Shown piece by piece: positions 46,991 to 55,880 of a stretch of 64,000 bases of DNA. A model generated the notes under the pieces. That model saw only the letters and a program-made list of their open reading frames with translations. It ran no database searches and was not told the DNA's origin. Each line of letters starts with the position of its first letter. Positions within the stretch are counted from its first letter, which is position 1. The translations under genes and the position numbers were made by a program. Source of the stretch: Sporolactobacillus spathodeae (GTDB lineage Bacteria > Bacillota > Bacilli > Bacillales > Sporolactobacillaceae). The stretch spans positions 62,001 through 126,000 of the forward strand of contig NZ_JAFBEV010000006.1 in NCBI RefSeq assembly GCF_016908935.1, given 5' to 3'.

Positions 46991-48997
46991 TCAACCAAGC
47001 AATACTTCTGACATTCTATCTTGATGCTCTTTTATGTCTTCAAAATTCCATTCCTGTCCCACTCCACGATAATTTTGATTGTCTTTGCATTTCTGCATCA
47101 TAATCATAAATTTTATAGATGCCACACTTACCTGCTTAATCTTTCCAGAAGCATCTAAGTAATGATCGAGCTTTGTTTTAGGACTCCAATTTGAGCCGGA
47201 ACTATTTGCTTCACTACCAATCATGGCGTAGTTACCCAAACAATTTATTTGATCTTCATTCACCGCACCATTATTTCCATTAGCGTTGGCTTGAGGGTAG
47301 TAATGTTCTAAACTCCTGCGCGTTCTCGAAAAATAAAACTGTTCGAATACTTTCAAGCCAAAATCAGCACATCCAAGTGCGGTAAAAAATTCGTTCCGTT
47401 CTTTACTGTCTTTTTTTGTTTTCTTGCCGCGAAACTCATTAGCATATTTCTCCCACAGTTTATAGTCAAGATAGTTGAAAACGAACAAAGGAATTCCCTT
47501 CGACATTATCGTGCCATCTCCATAGATTGCGGCAAAATCAAAACTGCTATTGTGCGGTGTAATATCAAGTGAATTATCGCGAAGGATGGCGTTATCAAAA
47601 CTACCGGGTTTCGGTGTATTGATTTCGTTAAGATTATCCGCCACCAAATATACATCTTTGAAGTATTTATCCGCCAGTCCCAATAAAAATTCGTAATACT
47701 TGCCAATATCCCAGTCGTCAGAGCGGAACAGGTGCAGCAAGCAGTAGAAAAGGTAATTTTTCCTTTGCCTTGCCGTAAATGATACCTCGAACATCGAAAG
47801 CAGCTGCACCAATTTATTCTGTGTATCGCTTTCACCGTCAAGATTTTTTAGATACCCTTTTTTGCCTTCTTTTTGCCAGTATTGTAGCTTCCAAGGATTG
47901 CTCTCAATAGTGTCATCTTCATTTGAATGATGCACGAGATAGTTGTCCAATAGATATTTTGCCATCAGTAAGTTGAAACCGAACCTTTTGACAAATTTCT
48001 TGTCAACCTGCACCTTATCAAATTCATGAATCAATTCTTTGTCGTCGAGATTAAAACTCGTAGGGTCAAATCCGCTTTCTTCCATGTGGGTGAGCTTCAG
48101 CACAATAAGCAGGAAGTTTGAAAAATCAATAATTGGCTGAAACGTATCAATTTTGTCCTCTTCATCCTGCGGGGTTTCTAAGCCTTTATAGTTGATAAGT
48201 TCGCTGATTTTAAGCGTATTGGTGTTGTCTTCGACATCCGGCAAAGCATCAAAATCCATAACATAGCCAAAATCACCGAGAGACTTCCCGAAAATCTGAG
48301 TCGCACTGTTCCTGTCGCTGCTGTATTTTTGCTGAATATAGACATTCATCTCGCTGCAATATTCCCACAGGCGATTGAATTTCGCTTTATCAGCATTATT
48401 CAGTTTTTCGATAAGGCGTGCCTTAATAATTTCATGCTTTTCCAGTTGCTCGCCTCTGGAATTCATGATTTCAAAGTAGTGGTTTAAGTCTATGTCTTTC
48501 GGCACTTGGTAGTGAACTAAGTGAACGCTGTGCTGAAAATAGTTTTTGAACCCATCTTGGCATGCTTTCGGAACTATCTCATTAATGGCGTCCTTGGCAT
48601 ATTTAAAGCCTTTTACGATTCCATAGTCTTTTTCTTCAATCTCAAAACAAGGGATGCTTTGAATGGTGTCGTTCGATTTTTTACGTGCCCGATAAGTCAG
48701 TTTGTTTTGGATGGAAACTCCCAATGCTCCCAGCACGAGATTAATTGTGGTTAGCCGCTGTTGGCCATCAATCACTTCATAAACTTGATCTCCTTTATGG
48801 AAGGACACCAACGTCCCGATAAAGTACGTCTGCTTTTTGGCGGTGTACACATCATAGACGTCCTGAATCAGTGCGGAAATCTCATCTTTTTCCCACGCAT
48901 AGTTTCTCTGGTATATCGGAACTTCATAAGTTGCTTTGTCGCCGTTATAAATTTCGGCGATGGACAGTTCTTTGAGCGGCAAAGTTTTAGTTTTCAT
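46991..48997 (-). CDS. DUF262 + DUF1524 (HNH-type) protein
   Basis: This is a 668-residue protein. The N-terminal DUF262 domain (about 10-230) carries YQRNYAWEKDEI and VIDGQQRLTTINLV, the ParB-like NTPase signature of GmrS. The C-terminal DUF1524 domain (about 560-640) has SLEHYYPQ, NCLGNYAMIG and SNWSPKTKLDHYLD, the His-Asn His-Me-finger nuclease pattern of GmrD. GmrSD-type enzymes cut modified phage DNA. Its start overlaps the stop of the upstream DUF262 gene by 11 bp, so both products are likely needed together. Confidence 0.85.
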   Translation of the reverse strand: MKTKTLPLKELSIAEIYNGDKATYEVPIYQRNYAWEKDEISALIQDVYDVYTAKKQTYFIGTLVSFHKGDQVYEVIDGQQRLTTINLVLGALGVSIQNKLTYRARKKSNDTIQSIPCFEIEEKDYGIVKGFKYAKDAINEIVPKACQDGFKNYFQHSVHLVHYQVPKDIDLNHYFEIMNSRGEQLEKHEIIKARLIEKLNNADKAKFNRLWEYCSEMNVYIQQKYSSDRNSATQIFGKSLGDFGYVMDFDALPDVEDNTNTLKISELINYKGLETPQDEEDKIDTFQPIIDFSNFLLIVLKLTHMEESGFDPTSFNLDDKELIHEFDKVQVDKKFVKRFGFNLLMAKYLLDNYLVHHSNEDDTIESNPWKLQYWQKEGKKGYLKNLDGESDTQNKLVQLLSMFEVSFTARQRKNYLFYCLLHLFRSDDWDIGKYYEFLLGLADKYFKDVYLVADNLNEINTPKPGSFDNAILRDNSLDITPHNSSFDFAAIYGDGTIMSKGIPLFVFNYLDYKLWEKYANEFRGKKTKKDSKERNEFFTALGCADFGLKVFEQFYFSRTRRSLEHYYPQANANGNNGAVNEDQINCLGNYAMIGSEANSSGSNWSPKTKLDHYLDASGKIKQVSVASIKFMIMMQKCKDNQNYRGVGQEWNFEDIKEHQDRMSEVLLG

Positions 48998-50447
48998 TTT
49001 CGTCCTCCAAGAATTTGTTTATTTTGAAATAGTGGAGATAGTTTTGATAAATGCCTTCTTCGTCCAGCTCGTCCACATTATTTTTTTTCGCCACTATGTA
49101 GGCAATCGGTACCGGATTCATCCTGTCGGAAAGTGTGCTTAAAAGCGAAACCGGGGAATCTGCTTCGGTTATGATTTTATATATGTTGAAAGAATTCGTA
49201 ACATCGTTGCCCATAATGTAGTTTTGCGCCGACAGCCAACCGACATTATAATACTGTGCTCTAAGTGAATAAGCCCAGACAAAGTCAAACACCACAAATT
49301 GGTCTAACATTTCCAAGTCCATTTTTGCAGGTCGTTCGGGGCAGAACCTATCAACATAGAGCAAAATAGCGGTGTCAAACAACAATCGTGTGATTCGGTT
49401 GCCAACACCATTTTTGTATGTTCTCAGGTCAAGTGTTTTTATAATGTCGTTATCATTAATAAAATAGCCCTCATATTTGTCGTTGTTCTGAATGTCTTTA
49501 AGTATTTCAAAGTAGTGTTTTGCATAATCAAAAAACGGCTTGCCCGCCACAATTGGCGTGTCCAACTGAAACGGTTTAAGATTCCGTATGCCTGAAACAA
49601 AAGGCATTGCGGAATGATTGACCGTATCAGCATAGGCAAATGCCCCTTTGTAAAATTGAGCGTAAGGGAAGTTGTCCCGCCGGGTGATACCCTTGAATTT
49701 ATGTATATTATGCTCGGTGAGTTCCCAAGCCTTGTTGCCTTTTGTCCATTCTTTCACGCGATAGAGATAATCACTGAACAGTGCCGAGAGTTCTTTTTGG
49801 TCTAAATCCTCCCAACCTTTTACAACCTCCTCAGTTTCCGCTACATCCAAATCGTTCATCTCACGAAGATGATAAGCCTTCAGCAGATCATGAGGGTAAA
49901 GCTTTTTGCCACGAGCATTTTGCGAATCAAAGAACTGGAAGGCCTCGGATATGTTTTTTGTAATGACAACGATGAGTTCGCAGTTGTTTTCGATATAATC
50001 CAGCAGTTCTCCTCTATCCCTGTCGTCGATTATATTATTTGCACGTCTTTCCAGTGTGCGGAAGTTGTTGGGTATATTACGAGTATTATGTGGGTTATTT
50101 GCGAGGGGCTGCTCTAGGAAACTTATTGAATCAGCACAAAGAGCCTTAAGTAGCAACGAAAAGGTAATCGTTCGCTGTTGCCCGTCGACGATGTTATATG
50201 TTGATTCTCCCTCTTGGTGGAGGATGAGTGTCCCTACTCGATAGATTTCTTTATTTTCGTTTTTAGCATCAATAATGTCGTCAAGCAATTGAATTGCATT
50301 TTTTGCTGTCCATTTATAGGGCCGCTGATAATTCGGTATTACCAAATTAATGTCAGTAATGGAGTTACCGTCTTTATCCTGCGTTACTTTATCGTGCAAC
50401 AATAAGTCACCGATTTTAGTTATTGCGAGTTTTAAGCAAGTGGTCAT
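48987..50447 (-). CDS. DUF262 protein without a nuclease domain
   Basis: This is a 486-residue protein, ATG 50447 after AAAAGGAG. DUF262 motifs PNYQRPYKWTAKNA and NIVDGQQRTITFSLLLKAL are present (about 35-110); FFDSQNARGKKLYPHDLLKA continues the fold. The C-terminal half is helical and has no DUF1524 histidine motif. It is the first gene of the overlapping pair and likely the regulatory or NTPase partner of the nuclease-bearing second protein. Confidence 0.82.
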   Translation of the reverse strand: MTTCLKLAITKIGDLLLHDKVTQDKDGNSITDINLVIPNYQRPYKWTAKNAIQLLDDIIDAKNENKEIYRVGTLILHQEGESTYNIVDGQQRTITFSLLLKALCADSISFLEQPLANNPHNTRNIPNNFRTLERRANNIIDDRDRGELLDYIENNCELIVVITKNISEAFQFFDSQNARGKKLYPHDLLKAYHLREMNDLDVAETEEVVKGWEDLDQKELSALFSDYLYRVKEWTKGNKAWELTEHNIHKFKGITRRDNFPYAQFYKGAFAYADTVNHSAMPFVSGIRNLKPFQLDTPIVAGKPFFDYAKHYFEILKDIQNNDKYEGYFINDNDIIKTLDLRTYKNGVGNRITRLLFDTAILLYVDRFCPERPAKMDLEMLDQFVVFDFVWAYSLRAQYYNVGWLSAQNYIMGNDVTNSFNIYKIITEADSPVSLLSTLSDRMNPVPIAYIVAKKNNVDELDEEGIYQNYLHYFKINKFLEDENEN

Positions 50448-50567
50448 ATTATCGACTCCTTTTAGAATTAAATACTATATAATTTCGTATCCTCGCCCAT
50501 CATCATTTTGTAGTGCTGTTCCTATTCCAAGTCCTCAAAAATCAGCTTGAACAAATTCTTGTATACT

Positions 50568-50880
50568 TTATAAGCCCTTATTATCGAGCATTTCGAGAAT
50601 ATCACTTTCTGATAAGCCTGTGTCCCTAATTACAACATTTGCAAAAGATTTAGCTCCCGATCGGCAATTGTAAACAGAATAACCAGATTAATAGTTCTGC
50701 AAATTCTGATGATGATAGAGACAATGTTGTCTGGAAAACTGTAAAACAAATAAGAACTAAGAAAGGCCAGTCGTGGGCACAGCTTAGAGAAGATTGTAAT
50801 GCTATATTAACCGGAAGTTATGTCCTTTTTTACTTAACAAAATTGGAGGTCTGCCATCTCTAAGCCGATGATACAACTCA
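50568..50880 (-). pseudogene. remnant of an HNH-like gene with an internal inverted segment
   Basis: Related to the C-terminal half of the gene at 39.76-40.51 kb. Minus strand 50880-50817 reads [20 protein letters not shown]; minus strand 50683-50568 reads the C-terminus (YSVYNCRSGAKSFANVVIRD, then a stop). The middle (50684-50816) lies inverted, reading on the plus strand QINSSANSDDDRDN then VVWKTVKQIRTKKGQSW. Short inverted repeats ATAAC (50679-50683) and GTTAT (50817-50821) mark the ends. Confidence 0.82.
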
Positions 50881-50882
50881 GC

Positions 50883-51052
50883 ATAAATCCTGGCAAAAAC
50901 CCAATCTGGATGACTTTCAATATAGGAAGTATAATACTCTATCTGCGTTTCGTAGCTGGTTTCCTGTTCATCGCTGTCTGTAGAAACTCGTCAGTAAGCC
51001 GCTACTCTTATTTTCTGCACTTTGTCGTTAGTCTTTTGTGTACCGTAGTTTC
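50883..51052 (-). pseudogene. N-terminal fragment of a serine recombinase
   Basis: The minus strand reads KIRVAAY, stop (TGA 50991-50993), [37 protein letters not shown]. This is the N-terminal resolvase domain of a large serine recombinase (consensus RVAAYCRVSTD with the catalytic Ser); TGC for Cys has become TGA. It runs in frame into the HNH-like remnant, so a deletion joined the two. Confidence 0.82.
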
Positions 51053-51208
51053 CTTAACTCACAAGGCAAAAAGCAGTTCTCTAGCCTCAATCCAGCAACG
51101 CTTTTTCCCCGGGGCTACTATTGAAAGATAAAAAAATAAGGCTTCTAGCAAACGGTTATTATTACCGAAAGTCTGAAAACCTTTGATTTCAAGCCATTTG
51201 GGGCCTAT

Positions 51209-52588
51209 TTATTTATCTTTGCGTGACATCAAGACAACCGTCTCCACATGCGTCGTCTGCGGAAACATGTCCACTGGCTGAATTTTCTTCACCTGATACA
51301 GGCCATCAGCTGTGAGTGTTTTCAAATCGCGGGCCAGGGTGGCGGGGTTGCAGGAAACGTAGACGATTCGCTGCGGCTGCATCGCGCGCATCGTGTCAAG
51401 CAATGCAGCGTCGCAGCCTTTGCGCGGTGGGTCGACGACGATCACATCGGGCGCGATGCCTTGGGCGCGCCAAGCGGGAATCACTTCTTCAGCTTTTCCC
51501 GCTTCGAAGCTAGCGTTGGTGATGCCGTTCCGCTCGGCGTTTTGCCGGGCGTCGGCAATCGCTTCGGGAACGATTTCGACACCGTAGACGTGTTTCGCGG
51601 CCTTGGCGAGGAACAGCGAAATCGTACCGATGCCGCAATAGGCGTCAATCACCGTTTCCTTGCCGGTCAGAGCAGCGAACTCAAGCGCTTTTTTGTAAAG
51701 TACTTCGGTCTGAGACGGATTGACCTGGTAAAAGGAATGTGCAGAGATCGCGAAGGTGATGCCGCCGATTTTGTCATAGATCGCGTCGCGGCCCCAGATC
51801 GTCCGGCTTTCTTTGCCGAGAATCGCATTGGTTCGCCTGTTGTTGACGTTGTGGACAATCGATTTGATCTGCGGGTAGCGGCTTGTGAGTCCGTCGATGA
51901 ACGCCTTTCGGAATGGCAAGTCATCCGTTTTCGTGACGAATACGACCATCACTTCGCCGGTTTGTTTTCCGATCCGTGCCATGATGTGGCGCAGCGACCC
52001 GCGGTGACGCTGTTCATCATAGGGCTGGATGCCTTTTTCCTCAGCAATCTGACGTGCCGTCTGAACGATTGCGTCAATCAGCGGATCGGTAATTGGGCAG
52101 TGTTCCATCGGCACAATCGCGTGACTGCGCTTGCGATAGAAGCCGAACGCGAACGCACCGTTCTGCAGTGCGACCGGCACTTGGATCTTATTACGGTAAT
52201 CCCACGGATCGGTCATACCGAGTGTCGGCGCCGTGTCAGTCGCATCGAGGCCGCCGATCCGCGTCAACGCATGGCGAACGATGTCGCGTTTGAACGCAAG
52301 CTGAGCGTCCGGGGCGAGGTGCTGGATCGTGCAACCGCCGCATGTATCGAAAATCGGGCATGGCGGTGCGACTCGGTCGGGACTCGTTTCTGTCCGTTCA
52401 AGAATTTTTGCGTAGCCATAGTCTTTATTCGTTTTGACCACTTGGATGCGGGCGTGTTCACCGGGCAAACCATCGGGCACAAACAAGGTGTACCCATCGA
52501 CCTTGGCGACGGCGGCACCCTCCTGCGTCAAATCGGTGAAGACGACGTCGTATGTTTCATTTTTCATAACGGGCAATGCTTCAGGCAT
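51209..52588 (-). CDS. rlmCD: 23S rRNA (uracil-C5)-methyltransferase
   Basis: This is a 459-residue SAM-dependent enzyme; ATG 52588 has AAGGAG at 9 bases. N-terminal TRAM domain (about 8-65), Fe-S cysteines (CPIFDTCGGC, then EHCP), SAM motifs AYCGIGTISLFLA and VEIVPEAI, and the catalytic Cys in VSCNPATLARDL. In Bacillus one such enzyme (RlmCD) makes m5U747 and m5U1939 in 23S rRNA. It follows hisC by 12 bp. Confidence 0.92.
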   Translation of the reverse strand: MPEALPVMKNETYDVVFTDLTQEGAAVAKVDGYTLFVPDGLPGEHARIQVVKTNKDYGYAKILERTETSPDRVAPPCPIFDTCGGCTIQHLAPDAQLAFKRDIVRHALTRIGGLDATDTAPTLGMTDPWDYRNKIQVPVALQNGAFAFGFYRKRSHAIVPMEHCPITDPLIDAIVQTARQIAEEKGIQPYDEQRHRGSLRHIMARIGKQTGEVMVVFVTKTDDLPFRKAFIDGLTSRYPQIKSIVHNVNNRRTNAILGKESRTIWGRDAIYDKIGGITFAISAHSFYQVNPSQTEVLYKKALEFAALTGKETVIDAYCGIGTISLFLAKAAKHVYGVEIVPEAIADARQNAERNGITNASFEAGKAEEVIPAWRAQGIAPDVIVVDPPRKGCDAALLDTMRAMQPQRIVYVSCNPATLARDLKTLTADGLYQVKKIQPVDMFPQTTHVETVVLMSRKDK

Positions 52589-52600
52589 AGATAAGGCTCC

Positions 52601-53668
52601 TTAACGATCCTCGCGGATTAATTCCTTTGTGACTTTGAGAAATGCGTCCATTTCCGCATCGGTGCCGATGCTGACGCGCAGATGATCGGAAATCCGCGGC
52701 TGATTGAAATAGCGAACGAGAATGCCGCGGGCTTTAAGGTTGCGGAATAATTGTTCCGCGTCATGTTCAGGATGTGAAATAAAAATAAAGTTTGATTCAG
52801 ACGGTAGGACATCGAAACCCGCTTCTCGCAATTCGGCGCTGACACGTTCGCGAGTCGCAATCACGCGGCGAGCCATCTCCTCGGAGTAGGCAAAGTCTTC
52901 AACTGCTGCCTGAGCGCCGGCCAAAGCGACACGGTCTAGCGTATACGAATTGAGCGAGTTCTTCAGCCGGTTGAGGCCGTCAATCAGTTCTGGTTGACCA
53001 ATTGCGAAGCCGACACGAATCCCGGCCAGGGCAGCGAATTTGGATAGTGTCTGGACAACGAGCAGATTCGGATAGTCTTTCACGAGCGAGACAGCTGAGG
53101 TCCCGCCGAAATTGATGTATGCTTCATCAATCACAACGACACGGTCTGGATCAGCTTCAATAATTTTGCGAAGTACATCGATCGGCAAACCGCGGCCAGT
53201 TGGCGCGTTCGGATTCGGCAATACGACGCCACCGCTTGTTTCGCAGAACGCGTCGACCGGTATTTGGAATGCATCATCGAGCGGAATGCTCCGCGGATCG
53301 AGGCTGCAGAGATTGGCGTAAACTTTATAGAAACTGTATGTAATGTCGGCAAATGCCACTTGCCGTTTTGGCGAAAAAAAGGTCATGAATGCGAATGCCA
53401 GCACTTCATCCGATCCGTTGCCGACAAAAACAGTGTCAACCGGCACGTCATAATAAGTGGCGATCGCCTGCCGTAAATCGCTCGCATTCGGATCGGGATA
53501 AAGCCGCAGCCGCGCGTCGAGGCAGTCGCGCATCGCCTCTAGCGCTTTCGGCGACGGCGGGTACGGATTTTCATTGGTATTTAATTTGATATAGTTCTGG
53601 TCCTTCGGCTGCTCACCTGGGACATAGGGTTCGAGTTTCTGCACGCGTTCATTCCAATACTTGCTCAT
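52601..53668 (-). CDS. hisC: histidinol-phosphate aminotransferase
   Basis: This is a 355-residue PLP enzyme; ATG 53668 after GGAGGCGG. Motifs: NTNENPYPPSPKALEAM, GNGSDEVLAF, PNPNAPTGR, VVIDEAYINFG and the PLP lysine in QTLSKFAALAGIRVGF. It transaminates histidinol phosphate and often aromatic amino acids. No other his genes are near: it is inserted between dagK and rlmCD, so an aromatic-aminotransferase role is possible. Confidence 0.92.
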   Translation of the reverse strand: MSKYWNERVQKLEPYVPGEQPKDQNYIKLNTNENPYPPSPKALEAMRDCLDARLRLYPDPNASDLRQAIATYYDVPVDTVFVGNGSDEVLAFAFMTFFSPKRQVAFADITYSFYKVYANLCSLDPRSIPLDDAFQIPVDAFCETSGGVVLPNPNAPTGRGLPIDVLRKIIEADPDRVVVIDEAYINFGGTSAVSLVKDYPNLLVVQTLSKFAALAGIRVGFAIGQPELIDGLNRLKNSLNSYTLDRVALAGAQAAVEDFAYSEEMARRVIATRERVSAELREAGFDVLPSESNFIFISHPEHDAEQLFRNLKARGILVRYFNQPRISDHLRVSIGTDAEMDAFLKVTKELIREDR

Positions 53669-53692
53669 AAGCCGCCTCCGCTGATTTTTTAT

Positions 53693-53733
53693 AACAAAAA
53701 AGTGTTCCGGTATCGAGTCCGGATACACTTTAT
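53693..53733 (-). terminator. hairpin at the end of dagK
   Basis: AAAGTGTtCCGG tatcgagt CCGGatACACTTT overlapping the dagK stop, T-run on the minus strand. Confidence 0.75.
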
Positions 53734-54674
53734 ACTTCGCTCTTTACTGCTGTCTCTAGGCGCAGCTGCTGCGCTTCCGCAACTTCTTTCGGCACCATTA
53801 AATGCAGATGTTGATAGAGATTAACAATCTCACTTGGCAAATCACCGCCGTACTCGCCATCAATATTCAGCTGCATCCGCTCATGCGTATGGATTCGGAT
53901 TCGGCTCGCCTGTGCGTAAATGACTTTCGGATCTTTCATATGCTCCCCGCGCGTCGCAAGCGATGCCAGGCGGATGAATTCGGCAAGATTCGCCTCTTTC
54001 AAAATGATCAGATCGAATTTGCCATCGTTCAGCGAGGCTTCCGGTGCCAGCTTCTCAAAGCCGCCAACCGAATTCGTGTTCGAGACAAGAATCATCATGA
54101 TATTGCCGGAGAACGTCCGGTCATCGTAATCAATGGTGACCTTGGTCGGCCGAATCGATGGCAACATTTCAATGCCCTTCATATAGTAGGCCATCTGTCC
54201 AAGCATTGTCTTTAGCTTGCTCGGCACGTCGTAGGTCAGCTCCGTCAGTTTGCCGGCGCCAGCGATATTGATGAAAAAGCGGTCATTGACTTTGCCGATA
54301 TCAATCGGCATATCGTAACCGCCGCAGAGCACATCGCATGCCTTGACAATGTCGCGGGGAATATTGACGGCGCGCGCGAAATCGTTCGTTGTTCCAAGCG
54401 GCAACACACCGAGGCGCGGTCGGTATTCCTGCTCCGCTAGTCCATTGATGACTTCATTGATTGTGCCGTCGCCACCGGCCGCAATCACCATGTCAAATTT
54501 CCGCTTCACAGCTTTGCGGGCACCTTTTGTCGCGTCTCCTTTACCCTTGGTCGCATAGGCGGACGCCTCGTATCCGGCTTCTTCCAGACGATCCAGGATA
54601 TAGGCGATATTTCGCTTCGCCATTTCCCGTCCTGAGGTTGGATTATAGATTAGTCTTGCTTTTTTCATGATCAT
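53730..54674 (-). CDS. dagK: diacylglycerol kinase
   Basis: This is a 314-residue soluble lipid kinase (DgkB type); start ATG 54674 with GGGTG upstream (ATG 54668 is an alternative). RLIYNPTSGRE, AAGGDGTINEVINGL and LGTTNDFAR are the catalytic core; the C-terminal beta domain follows (SVGGFEKLAPEASLNDGKFD). It rephosphorylates diacylglycerol from lipoteichoic acid synthesis. Transcribed in the same direction as gatCAB but behind a 1.2-kb repeat-filled gap with its own terminator upstream, so it needs its own promoter. Confidence 0.92.
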   Translation of the reverse strand: MIMKKARLIYNPTSGREMAKRNIAYILDRLEEAGYEASAYATKGKGDATKGARKAVKRKFDMVIAAGGDGTINEVINGLAEQEYRPRLGVLPLGTTNDFARAVNIPRDIVKACDVLCGGYDMPIDIGKVNDRFFINIAGAGKLTELTYDVPSKLKTMLGQMAYYMKGIEMLPSIRPTKVTIDYDDRTFSGNIMMILVSNTNSVGGFEKLAPEASLNDGKFDLIILKEANLAEFIRLASLATRGEHMKDPKVIYAQASRIRIHTHERMQLNIDGEYGGDLPSEIVNLYQHLHLMVPKEVAEAQQLRLETAVKSEV

Positions 54675-54834
54675 TTTATCACCCAATCAATTGCAAGATC
54701 CTTATATCTTCTCTCTATGTATGGAAACGCTTATTATATGCGTCTATCTTTAGATTAGCAGGCATTCTCCCTGATCTCATTATATTGTAAAAATTTTTTA
54801 AAAGCAAAAACACCAGTTCAGGCAATTTATCTGA

Positions 54835-55125
54835 TTCGGTGCGACTTTTACGGATTTAGGTGTGACTTTTGCTCGATTTGGTGCGACTCCTGAAATTCGG
54901 TGCAACTTTCCTTGATTTAGGAGCAACTTTTCCAGGATTCGGTGCAACTTTTGCTTGATTTGGTGTGACTCCTGAAATTCGGTGCGACCTTCCTTGGTTT
55001 TGGTGCTACTTTTTCGAATTTCGGTGCGACTTTCCTTGGTCTTGGTGCTACTTTTACGAATTTCGGTGCGACTTTTGCTCGATTCGGTGCAGCTCCTGAA
55101 ATTCGTTATGACTTTTCTCTGTTAA
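54835..55125. repeat. tandem array A, GGTGCGACTTTT units of 21 and 19 bp
   Basis: GGTGYRAC cores at 54838, 54859, 54880, 54899, 54920, 54941, 54962, 54981, 55002, 55023, 55044, 55065, 55086 and 55105. Steps are 21 bp, except 19 bp where the unit ends CTCCTGAAA. Confidence 0.9.
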
Positions 55126-55237
55126 AATAGCTCTTTAAAAAATGTTCGTTCCGCAACCGCGGAACGTTCCGATTGAAGATTTTAACATGGTTTTCACTGT
55201 TCGAAAATCAAGCCTTGGCTTGGAACCTGGTCGAGAT

Positions 55238-55805
55238 TGGGTCTAAATTTTTAGACGTTCGGTCTAACTTTTCTCCGGTTCGGTCTAACTTTTCTTCGGT
55301 TCGGTCTAACTTCTGATTTTCGGCCTAACTTTTCGGGGGTTCGGTCTTACTTTTTCCCTGTTCGGTCTAACTTTTCTCCGGTTCGGTCTAACTTCTGATT
55401 TTCGGCCTAACTTTTCGGGGGCTCGGTCTTACTTTCGCTTGATTCGGTCTAACTTTTCTCCAGTTCGGTCTAACTCCTGATTTTCGGTCTAACTTTTCCC
55501 CGCTTCGGTCTAACTTTTCTTCGGTTCGGTCTAACTTCTGATTTTCGGCCTAACTTTTCGGGGGTTCGGTCTAACTTTTTCCCTGTTCGGTCTAACTTTT
55601 CTTCGGTTCGGCCTAACTTCTGATTTTCGGTCTAACTTTTTCCCGGTTCGGTCTAACTTTTCTTCGGTTCGGTCTAACTTCTGATTTTCGGTCTAACTTT
55701 TCGGGGATTCGGCCTAACATTCCCCCGCTTCGGTCTAACTTCTGATTTTCGGCCTAACTTTTCGGGGGTTCGGTCTAACTTTTCTCCGGTTCGGCTCAGC
55801 TTTTG
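55238..55805. repeat. tandem array B, GGTCTAACTTTT units of 21 and 19 bp
   Basis: GGTCTAAC cores start at 55240 and recur at 55261, 55282, 55303, 55322, 55343, 55364, 55385, 55404, 55425, 55446, 55467, 55486, 55507 and onward to about 55790. Steps are 21 bp, except 19 bp after TTCTGATT units. It ends in a tail matching the dispersed element (CTTATACATTCTTA, 55812-55825). Confidence 0.9.
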
Positions 55806-55833
55806 TTCGCATCTTATACATTCTTACCGTATT

Positions 55834-55868
55834 TAAAAAAGCCGGGGCTGCATGCCCTGGCTTTCCTT
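55834..55868 (-). terminator. terminator of the gatCAB operon
   Basis: AAAGCCgGGGC tgcat GCCCtGGCTTT with TTTTTTA on the minus strand, 13 bp after the gatB stop. Confidence 0.88.
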
Positions 55869-55880
55869 TGAATCTGCACT

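Noticed and set aside
51248-52594. 448-codon plus-strand frame
   Set aside because: It is the antisense shadow of rlmCD, whose motifs and ribosome site are clear.
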